Shown: piece after piece, positions 1 to 5,720 of the stretch
Layout: every line of letters starts with the position of its first letter
Position numbering within the stretch: the stretch's first letter is position 1
Assembly (NCBI GenBank): GCA_020431135.1
Contig: JAGQIT010000675.1
Coordinates: 1 to 12,977, forward strand
Origin: Myxococcales bacterium
Lineage (GTDB): Bacteria > Myxococcota_A > Polyangia > Nannocystales > Nannocystaceae
DNA length: 12,977 nucleotides
Direction: 5' to 3'
Program-made: the position numbers and the translations under genes
The notes under the pieces: model-generated
Database searches by the model: none
Told to the model about the DNA's origin: nothing
What the model saw: only the letters and a program-made list of their open reading frames with translations

Positions 1-548
1 TCGGGCTCGGGCTCGGGCGCGGGCTCGGGCGCGCCGTCGCAGTCGAACTCCGGGTTGTCGGCCTTGATCGCCATCAGCTCGTCGACGAGGGCGTCGCGGA
101 GGTCGGCGGCCTTGCGGGCGTCGCGGCTGCGGCGGGAGCCCCGGAGCTCGGCGTTGTCCTCGAGGAAGTGGGCGATCGTCTCCTCGGCCTTGCACAGGTG
201 CGAGGGCCGGCCGTCCTCGGAGAAGGCGGCGCGCCGGGCCTCCACGAGCTCGAAGAGGACGGCCGCGCGGCGCTCGAGCTCGTCGCGGGGGAGCGCCTCG
301 TAGGCCTCCTCGAAGCGCTCCGCGGCCGCCGCGAATTCGCCGTTCTCGAGGGCGCGGCGGCCCTCCTCGTAGAGGGCGACGGCGTCCTCGGGATCCGCAG
401 CGGAGACCGCGCGGGGCGGCAGGCCGGCGACGAGGGCCGGGATCAGCAGGGCGACCGCGCAGCGCTCGCGCCAGCCGCCCCGACCACGCCCTCCGACCGC
501 GCGCCCGGTACCGTTCTCAGCCTGCCGTGGAGCGCGCTTCGGGATCAT
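1..548 (-). CDS. Exported TPR-like protein, 3' part beyond left window edge
   Basis: This frame is open from an ATG at 548 to the left edge, so about 182 residues are visible and the C-terminus is missing. The N-terminus is Arg/Gly-rich (residues 1-29), followed by a hydrophobic segment (about 30-50, CAVALLIPALVAGLPP) ending in AVSAAD, which looks like a signal peptide or membrane anchor. Residues 53-85 (AVALYEEGRRAL...FEEAYEALP) have the spacing of a tetratricopeptide repeat. A charged helical stretch follows, then a Glu-Pro/Ala-Pro linker (PEPAPEPEP) at the edge. TPR plus Pro-rich linker plus membrane segment is a common design in Nannocystineae envelope proteins, but the downstream part is not visible here. 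The ribosome-binding site is weak (GAG close to the ATG). An in-frame stop near 667 bounds the frame upstream. Partner and function are unknown. Confidence 0.72.
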   Translation of the reverse strand, partial: MIPKRAPRQAENGTGRAVGGRGRGGWRERCAVALLIPALVAGLPPRAVSAADPEDAVALYEEGRRALENGEFAAAAERFEEAYEALPRDELERRAAVLFELVEARRAAFSEDGRPSHLCKAEETIAHFLEDNAELRGSRRSRDARKAADLRDALVDELMAIKADNPEFDCDGAPEPAPEPEP

Positions 549-579
549 TCTCAACGCCGCTTTGACGCGAGCAGGACCC

Positions 580-609
580 AGAATAGACGATCGCCGACCG
601 CCCCCACAA
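580..609 (-). promoter_or_regulatory. Candidate sigma-70-type promoter for the 548 gene
   Basis: On the minus strand TTGTGG (609-604) and TATTCT (585-580) are separated by 18 bases. They match the -35 consensus at 3 of 6 positions and the -10 consensus at 4 of 6. The predicted transcript would start near 573, giving a leader of about 25 bases before the ATG at 548. This is the only AT-leaning stretch in the 549-745 gap. It is a pattern match only. Confidence 0.3.
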
Positions 610-707
610 GCGGCGGGAGCGGTCAGAGTCGCCCGCAGGGCCGGTCGCGTCGGCGTGCGCAGACCTGCTCAGGCGCCCGAGTGAACCTGTCTCTTTGGTC
701 AGGATTG

Positions 708-734
708 TGCCGACCCCTCGGGGAAGCGCCGGCA
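708..734 (-). terminator. Weak hairpin just after the first DUF2330 gene
   Basis: TGCCG (708-712) pairs with CGGCA (730-734), and CCCC/GGGG (714-717 and 720-723) nests inside. The structure begins 12 bases past the TAG at 746 on the minus strand. No T-run follows, so if it ends transcripts it would probably do so with Rho or only as a stabilising 3' end. Confidence 0.25.
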
Positions 735-745
735 GCGCGCGGCCG

Positions 746-2503
746 CTAGGCGCGCTTTCGTCGGCGGCCGCGCCAGGCGAAGGCGAAGACGAGCCCGAGG
801 CTGAGGGCGCCGCCGAGCGAGCGACCGAAGGCGCGCACCGAGCAATTCGCGCGGGTGCCGTTGTCGTAGTCGAAGCGCTTGTTCGACGCCCGGATCGCGT
901 CGTCGATCGCCTCGCCGTTGTCGACGTCGACCTGCGGCGCGCCGGCGGGGGCGATCACCTCGACGCGCTCGGCGAAGGGCGCCTCGAAGCTCGTCCAGCT
1001 GCCGTCGACCTCGAGGAGGAGCTCGCGCTCGTCGTCGAAGACGACCTTGTCCGAGCCCTCGCAGGGGATGTTCCGCGTCGCGGTGTGCGCGTTCGGGACG
1101 TCGGGGAGGTCCGGGTTCGTGACGAACTCCGGGTCGGCCGTCATCTCGTGCGGCGACATGATCGTCAGCATCCGCGTGACGTACGGCCAGGTGTTCAGGA
1201 GATCGACCGCGTGCTTGCCGGGCTGGATGATCCGCGCGTCGAGGTCCGCCGCAAATTTAGCGCCGTCCCAGGCGACGTCGTCGATCAGCTCCTCGAAGCA
1301 CGACAGGCACTCGTAGAAGTCGTTCTCGGCGACGCCCGGCGGGGTCGGCAGGTAGTTGCGCAGGAGCGGAAGGAGCATCGGGTGGTTGTAGGTGCACTCG
1401 CCGAAGTCGAAGCACTCCATCAGCCCCTGGCTCGTCAGCGCGTCGATCACCGAGTAGCCGCCGTTGGTCACCGGCGTCGCGCCGGCGAAGATCGACGCGT
1501 TCCAGCGCGTGTCGTAGAGGCCGCCCTGCGACACGACGTTGCTCGTCCCGGCGTACTCGGTGATGAACGCCTGGCCGCCGGCCTCGTCGATCGCCTGGAT
1601 GACGACGTCGAAGTAGTTGTTCGCGCCCTGGATCCAGTCGAGCAGGGCCTGGTTGAGGACGACGTGCTTGTAGACGGTCGGCGCGGCGCGCTCGCGGGCG
1701 AGGGCGAAGACGCGGATCGGCATGTCCTCCGCGGCGGCGATCCGAGTGAGGCGCAGCGGCACGCACGGGCGGTCGCCCTCGTAGGTCATCGCCAGCGGCT
1801 GGAGCTCGTCGACGCCGGCGCCGTGGATCAGCTTGGCGGCGGCGAAGAAGTAGCCCTCGCTCAGGTACTCGGCGAGGATCGGCGGCGCGTCGTCGTCCTG
1901 GGCGTAGCCGTTGTCGTTGAGCCAGTCGAAGAGCTCCTGGGCGTTGCCGCCGGTGAGGACGACGATCTCGAAGGCGCCGACGATCTCGCGCTTGACGATC
2001 GTCGGCCCGCCGTCGCTGTCGCCGGCCGAGGTCCCCTGCCCGGTGGCGCCGGCCGACTCGCCGTCGAAGGTCGCGTTGTCGAGGCGCCCGGCGGCGCAGC
2101 CGAGGCCGTCGCCGCTGTCGTCTTGGCAGTCTGAGACCGCCTGCAGCGTGTAGGTCGGCGCCGTGCCGTTCAGGAGGTTCGAGAAGAGCAGCTCCGAGCC
2201 GGCCGTGAAGGTCGGGATCGCCTGCACCGGGATCACCCAGGCGAACTTGTCGGGGTCGCCCATGTACTGGATCTGGATGTGGGCCTCGACCGTGCCGGCG
2301 GCCCCGTCGACGACGAAGAGGATGTTCTCGCCGGTCTGATCGACGGGCACCGGCATCGCCCCGTCGCAGAAGAGGCCGCCGCAGGCCTCGGCGACGCTCG
2401 GCGCGGCGGCGGTCGTCAGCGCGAGAGCGGCGGCGAGGCCGAGGGAGGCGGGGGCGCGGCCGCGGGTGAGGAGTCGACGGGACGGGGTGCGCAGGGAGGC
2501 CAT
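746..2503 (-). CDS. DUF2330 family secreted protein, copy A
   Basis: The product is 585 residues with a signal peptide (about 1-40, ending SVAEA) directly followed by the DUF2330 hallmark CGGLFCD (Cys41, Cys46). The conserved body includes FAWVIPVQ, IVKREIVGAFEIVVL and the Cys pairs MECFDFGEC and YECLSCF, which suggest disulfides in an exported protein. A variable Gly/Ser/Asp-rich loop follows SDCQDD. The C-terminus is Cys554, a short spacer, a hydrophobic segment (GGALSLGLVFAFAW) and an Arg/Lys tail, resembling a MYXO-CTERM sorting signal. DUF2330 (PF10092) has no assigned function. I chose the ATG at 2503 because the longer frame begins with TTG at 2566, inside the T-run of a terminator-like element, and would delay the signal peptide. 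The RBS is poor (AGG four bases away). By eye about four of five residues match copy B. Confidence 0.9.
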   Translation of the reverse strand: MASLRTPSRRLLTRGRAPASLGLAAALALTTAAAPSVAEACGGLFCDGAMPVPVDQTGENILFVVDGAAGTVEAHIQIQYMGDPDKFAWVIPVQAIPTFTAGSELLFSNLLNGTAPTYTLQAVSDCQDDSGDGLGCAAGRLDNATFDGESAGATGQGTSAGDSDGGPTIVKREIVGAFEIVVLTGGNAQELFDWLNDNGYAQDDDAPPILAEYLSEGYFFAAAKLIHGAGVDELQPLAMTYEGDRPCVPLRLTRIAAAEDMPIRVFALARERAAPTVYKHVVLNQALLDWIQGANNYFDVVIQAIDEAGGQAFITEYAGTSNVVSQGGLYDTRWNASIFAGATPVTNGGYSVIDALTSQGLMECFDFGECTYNHPMLLPLLRNYLPTPPGVAENDFYECLSCFEELIDDVAWDGAKFAADLDARIIQPGKHAVDLLNTWPYVTRMLTIMSPHEMTADPEFVTNPDLPDVPNAHTATRNIPCEGSDKVVFDDERELLLEVDGSWTSFEAPFAERVEVIAPAGAPQVDVDNGEAIDDAIRASNKRFDYDNGTRANCSVRAFGRSLGGALSLGLVFAFAWRGRRRKRA

Positions 2504-2512
2504 GCGCCTATG

Positions 2513-2537
2513 GGACGACAGATCGCCGCCGGCGTCC
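2513..2537 (-). promoter_or_regulatory. Inverted repeat in the leader of DUF2330 copy A
   Basis: GGACG (2513-2517) and CGTCC (2533-2537) are complementary across a 15-base loop, ending 10 bases before the ATG at 2503. The equivalent position in copy B has a 6-bp version, and the words TGGACGC and CGTCCCAT are shared by both leaders. It may be an RNA hairpin near the ribosome-binding region or a protein operator. A separate 12-base perfect palindrome, CCCCCGCGGGGG, lies just upstream at 2539-2550. Confidence 0.4.
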
Positions 2538-2564
2538 ACCCCCGCGGGGGCCGAGAACCGGCGC

Positions 2565-2609
2565 AAAAAGCCGCGGGCACGCTGGCGCGCGGGCGCAGGC
2601 GACCGCGGC
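2565..2609 (-). terminator. Intrinsic-terminator-like element after DUF2330 copy B
   Basis: On the minus strand GCCGCGG (2609-2603) pairs with CCGCGGC (2576-2570), followed at once by TTTTT (2569-2565). The 26-base loop can form its own stem, CTGCGC against GCGCCAG with one bulged C. The element starts 19 bases after the TGA of copy B and ends 62 bases before the ATG of copy A. It could terminate copy B transcripts or act as an attenuator ahead of copy A. Confidence 0.6.
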
Positions 2610-2627
2610 GGAGGCGGGCGGTCAAGC

Positions 2628-4385
2628 TCAGCCGCGGCGGCGACGACGGCCGGCGAAGGCGAAGGCGAAGATGAGCCCGAGGCTGAGGGCGCCGCCGACC
2701 GAGCCCGGGCGCACGGCGCAGTTGAGGCGGCTGCCGTTGTCGTAGTCGAAGCGCTTGTTCGACGCCCGGATGAGGTCGTCGATGAGGTCGCCGTTGTCGG
2801 TCTCGACCTGCGGCGCGCCGGCCGGCGGGACCACCTCGACGCGCTCGGCGAAGGGCATGTCCCCGAGGTCAGGGAAGGTGCCGTCGGGGCGGATCAGGAG
2901 CTCGCGGCCGTCGTCGAAGACGAACTTGTTCGAGCCCTCGCAGGGGATCATCTGCGTCGCTCGGTGGGCCATCGGGAAGTCCGGGAGGTCGCCGTTGCTG
3001 ACGAACTCCGGGTCCTCGGTCATCTCGTGCGGCGACATGATCGTCAGCATCCGCGTCAGGTAGGGCCAGTTGGCGAGGAGCTGGGCCGCGTGCTTGCCCG
3101 GCTGGATGATCCGCTCGTCGAGCGCCTGGGCGAACTTCGCCCCGTCCCACTGGACGTCGTCGATCAGCTCCTCGAAGCACTCCATGCACTCGTAGAAGTC
3201 GGCCTCGCCGACGCCGGCCGGGGTCGGCAGGTAGGTGCGGAGGATCGGCAGGAGCATCGGGTGGTTGTAGGAGCACTCGCCGAAGTCGAAGCACTCCATC
3301 AGGCCCTGGCTCGTCAGCGCGTCGACGACGCTGTAGCCGTTCGCGGTCACCGGCGTCGCGTCGACGAAGATCGACGCGTCCCACTTCGGCGAGAAGAGGC
3401 CGCTCGTGGCGACGACGTTCGAGGTCCCGGCGTACTCGGTGATGAAGGCGCGGCCGCCGGCCTCGTCGATCGCCTGAATGACGACCTCGAAGTAGTTGTC
3501 GGCGCTGTTAATCCAGTCGAGGAGGACCTGGTTGAGGGCGACGTGCTTGTAGACGGACGGGCCGACGCGCTCGCGGGCGAGGGCGAAGATGCGGATCGGC
3601 ATGTCGTCGACCGCGGCGATCCGCGTGAGGCGCAGCGGCACGCACGGGCGGTCGCCCTGGTAGGTCATGACGAGCGGCTGGAGCTCGTCGACGCCGGCGC
3701 CGTGGATCAGCTTGGCGGCGGCGAAGAGGTAGCCCTCGCTGAGGTACTCCTCGAGGATCGGCGGCGAGTCGTCGTCCTGGGCGTAGCCGTTGTCATTGAG
3801 CCAGTCGAAGAGCTCCTGGGCCGTGCCGCCCTTGAGGACGACGATCTCGAAGGCGCCGACGATCTCGCGCTTGACGATCGTCGGGCCGTCGTCGCCGGTC
3901 AGGCCGTCCGCCGTGTCGAAGCCGCCGCTGGCGCTGCTCTCCGCGAAGTCGCCGCCCGCGCTCTCGAGCGCGGCGCCGCAGCCGATGCCGCCGCCGCCGT
4001 TGTCCTCGCAGTCGCTCTGCGACGAGAACGAGTAGGTCGGCGCGGTCCCGGCGAGGAGGTTGGTGAAGAGGAGCTCTGAGCCGGCGGAGAAGTCGGGCTC
4101 GGCCTGCACCGGGATCACCCAGGCGAACTTGTCGGGGTCGCCCATGTACTGGATCTGGATGTGGGCCTCGACCGTGCCGGCGGCCTCGTCGACGACGAAG
4201 AGGATGTTCTCGCCGGTCTGATCGACGGGCACCGGCATCGGCATCCCGCCGTCGCAGAAGAGGCCGCCGCAGGCCTCGGCGACGGCGGGCGCGGCGAGGG
4301 TCGCGACGCCGGCGACGGCGGCGGCGAGGAGGCCTCGGGAGAGGTGCGAACGGCGGGGGCGGGCGCGATAATCCATGGCCACCAT
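2628..4385 (-). CDS. DUF2330 family secreted protein, copy B
   Basis: The product is 585 residues from the ATG at 4385, a tandem paralogue of the gene downstream. The signal peptide (about 1-38, ending AVAEA) leads into CGGLFCD (Cys39, Cys44). An extra Met-Pro, a six-base insertion relative to copy A, follows in GMPMPVPVDQ. It shares with copy A the FAWVIPVQ, IVKREIVGAFEIVVL, ECFDFGEC and YECMECF elements. The loop after SDCEDN is Gly/Ser-rich and clearly diverged. The tail is Cys556, a hydrophobic segment (GGALSLGLIFAFAFAG) and five Arg, MYXO-CTERM-like. The in-frame ATG at 4376 is an alternative start: it aligns better with the start of copy A and has GGTGG just upstream, whereas 4385 has only a distant GAGAA. 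The same frame stays open upstream to 5432, but that part is antisense-free noise over the next gene. Function unknown. Confidence 0.9.
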   Translation of the reverse strand: MVAMDYRARPRRSHLSRGLLAAAVAGVATLAAPAVAEACGGLFCDGGMPMPVPVDQTGENILFVVDEAAGTVEAHIQIQYMGDPDKFAWVIPVQAEPDFSAGSELLFTNLLAGTAPTYSFSSQSDCEDNGGGGIGCGAALESAGGDFAESSASGGFDTADGLTGDDGPTIVKREIVGAFEIVVLKGGTAQELFDWLNDNGYAQDDDSPPILEEYLSEGYLFAAAKLIHGAGVDELQPLVMTYQGDRPCVPLRLTRIAAVDDMPIRIFALARERVGPSVYKHVALNQVLLDWINSADNYFEVVIQAIDEAGGRAFITEYAGTSNVVATSGLFSPKWDASIFVDATPVTANGYSVVDALTSQGLMECFDFGECSYNHPMLLPILRTYLPTPAGVGEADFYECMECFEELIDDVQWDGAKFAQALDERIIQPGKHAAQLLANWPYLTRMLTIMSPHEMTEDPEFVSNGDLPDFPMAHRATQMIPCEGSNKFVFDDGRELLIRPDGTFPDLGDMPFAERVEVVPPAGAPQVETDNGDLIDDLIRASNKRFDYDNGSRLNCAVRPGSVGGALSLGLIFAFAFAGRRRRRG

Positions 4386-4386
4386 G

Positions 4387-4411
4387 GGACGCGAATTCTC
4401 GGTCAGCGTCC
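4387..4411 (-). promoter_or_regulatory. Inverted repeat in the leader of DUF2330 copy B
   Basis: GGACGC (4387-4392) and GCGTCC (4406-4411) form a perfect 6-bp inverted repeat with a 13-base loop, directly before the ATG at 4385. On the minus strand it lies between the T-run at 4416 and the start codon. The same arrangement, one base pair shorter, precedes copy A. An RNA structure touching the start codon or a dimeric repressor site are both possible. Confidence 0.42.
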
Positions 4412-4415
4412 AGGG

Positions 4416-4435
4416 AAAACCCGCGATGGCGCGGG
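4416..4435 (-). terminator. Compact hairpin plus TTTT upstream of DUF2330 copy B
   Basis: On the minus strand CCCGCG, a CCAT tetraloop and CGCGGG are followed directly by TTTT (4419-4416), the textbook form of an intrinsic terminator. It lies 121 bases after the TGA of the lipoprotein gene (4556) but only 31 bases before the ATG of copy B. That position suits leader attenuation as well as termination of the upstream gene. Confidence 0.6.
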
Positions 4436-4555
4436 GTTGCGGGGGGTCTGCGCGGCGGAGCGACGGGCGCGGCGGCGCGCGGAGGAGCTGGCGCTGACGC
4501 CGCTCTGCCGCGTTCTCGCAGGCGCAGCGACGCGCAGCCCCGCGGCCGGCCGGGC

Positions 4556-5599
4556 TCACTCGTGGACGACCAGGCAGAGGTCGCTGTAGGTCACGTCGAT
4601 CATCCCCCAGTCGAGGCCCTTGTAGTTGGTTGTCCCGAGGAGCAGGTAGCGCCAGGCGACGTCGGGATCGCTGTAGAACGCCGGGTAGTTGAGGGCGGCC
4701 TCCTGGTCGTCGATGTAGAGCCAGGCGCGCCCCTGCGTCGGGCTGAGCGGCCCCCAGTCGACGCGGATCGTGTGGGTCTCGGCAGGCGACCAGCCGATCG
4801 CCGGCGTCAGCGGCTCGAGGAGCTGGCCGTCGCCGATCCCCGCCTGGAGCTTGAAGACGTCGTGGAAGTTCTCCTGCTGGTTCGTGTGGAAGCGGCTCTC
4901 GATGGACGCCGCGCCGTCGTAGTGGGTGCCCTTGTCGCCGCTCGCCTCGTCGAAGAGGCCGACGTAGTAGCAGACCCCCATCAGGCAGCCGCCGACGTCG
5001 GCGTGGATCCCCGTGACCTTGAACGAGAGGCTGCCGGCGCGGACGGTCTGGCCGAGGTCCCAGGCGATCTGATCGGCCGGCGACGTCGTCCGCCAGCCGA
5101 CGCCGGGGATGAAGCTGCCGCCGACGACCTCGCCGAAGGCCGGCGCCTCGTCGAGGCGCTCGCGCACGAGGCCGCCGGGGCAGAAGGCGTCCTCCGGGGC
5201 ACCGGTGGTCCCGGTCGCGTTGCCTGTGTCTGTGCCCGCGTCCGTGTCCGTGCTTCCGGCGGCGGTCGTCGTGCTGTCCGCGGCGGTCGTGCCCGATGTG
5301 GTGGTCCCTGTGCTCGCCTCGCCTGCGCCCGTCGACGTCGCGTCGCTCGTCGACGTCCCCTCGCAGGCGCACGGGCCCGCGGCGGAGCTGTCCGCGGCGC
5401 ACATGAGCCGGCCGAGCGTGCCGTCCTCGCACGCGCAGATCGGCGGCGCGCCGGGATCGCAGGCGCCGCTGTCGCTGTCGTTGTCAGGCGCGCCGCCGCA
5501 GGCCCAGAACCAGAAGAGGACCGGAGCGATGGCGGACGCTGACAGGATACGACCTATGTACAATCTGCCGCGCTCGGCGGCGCGGGGGAGGCTGCGCAT
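4556..5599 (-). CDS. Putative lipoprotein with Ser/Thr linker and lectin-like domain
   Basis: The product is 347 residues. Residues 1-33 form a signal peptide ending FWFWA before Cys34; the lipobox has Ala at -1 but is otherwise atypical. A compact Cys cluster follows (CDPGAPPICACEDG, then CAAD and PCACEG), a pattern I associate with myxobacterial surface lipoproteins. Next comes a linker of about 50 residues, almost all Ser, Thr, Gly, Ala and Asp. The C-terminal 200 residues are Trp/Tyr-rich with beta-strand-like blocks (WDLGQTVRAGSLSFKV, TIRVDWGP, GRAWLYIDDQEA). This suggests a concanavalin/LamG-type jelly roll, as in glycan- or surface-binding proteins; that assignment is inference and no catalytic motif is visible. 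The ATG at 5599 has no convincing RBS; GGTGA abuts it. Function unknown. Confidence 0.82.
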   Translation of the reverse strand: MRSLPRAAERGRLYIGRILSASAIAPVLFWFWACGGAPDNDSDSGACDPGAPPICACEDGTLGRLMCAADSSAAGPCACEGTSTSDATSTGAGEASTGTTTSGTTAADSTTTAAGSTDTDAGTDTGNATGTTGAPEDAFCPGGLVRERLDEAPAFGEVVGGSFIPGVGWRTTSPADQIAWDLGQTVRAGSLSFKVTGIHADVGGCLMGVCYYVGLFDEASGDKGTHYDGAASIESRFHTNQQENFHDVFKLQAGIGDGQLLEPLTPAIGWSPAETHTIRVDWGPLSPTQGRAWLYIDDQEAALNYPAFYSDPDVAWRYLLLGTTNYKGLDWGMIDVTYSDLCLVVHE

Positions 5600-5613
5600 T
5601 CACCGAGGCTACA

Positions 5614-5640
5614 CATAAATAACGCGCCGCGGGAGCGCGT
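5614..5640 (-). terminator. Hairpin with T-rich tail between the two lipoprotein genes
   Basis: On the minus strand ACGCGC (5640-5635) pairs perfectly with GCGCGT (5627-5622) over a 7-base loop and is followed by TATTTATG. It is 81 bases past the TAG at 5721 and about 15 bases from the ATG at 5599. Alternatively TATTTA could be a poor -10 box, with CAGACA 18 bases upstream as the -35; I cannot separate the two readings. Confidence 0.4.
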
Positions 5641-5720
5641 GTCTGATGAATGGTTTGTGGGCTGCGATACGACGCAATTGCGGGCGCCGCGACGATTGCG
5701 CAGAGTGTGCATAGTTCGCC

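Larger units (their letters stand above)
549..745. other. Intergenic gap without a gene
   Basis: This stretch separates two minus-strand genes. Apart from the candidate promoter (580-609) and the weak hairpin (708-734) I see no coding signal. Frames running through it on the plus strand show no RBS or domain, and they continue antisense into the DUF2330 gene. Confidence 0.6.

Noticed and set aside
1..33. Short direct repeat of TCGGGC/GCGGGC units at the left edge
   Set aside because: Read on the minus strand it simply encodes the Glu-Pro/Ala-Pro linker of the TPR-like protein; a similar linker is encoded at about 7133-7153.
695..2134. Long open frame on the plus strand opposite DUF2330 copy A
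   Set aside because: Its product is Arg/Val/Asp/Glu-rich low complexity with no motif or RBS; it mirrors the real minus-strand gene with its GC-rich third positions.
2504..2566. Upstream TTG start for DUF2330 copy A
   Set aside because: The TTG at 2566 lies inside the T-run of the terminator-like element and adds 21 residues before a normal signal peptide.
2466..4079. Long plus-strand frame opposite DUF2330 copy B
   Set aside because: It has the same low-complexity composition as the frame opposite copy A and arises because the two paralogues have the same shadow.
4386..5432. Upstream extension of the copy B frame to a start at 5432
   Set aside because: It runs in another frame through the lipoprotein gene, is Arg-rich noise, and crosses the hairpin/T-run at 4416-4435; the signal peptide begins at 4385 or 4376.
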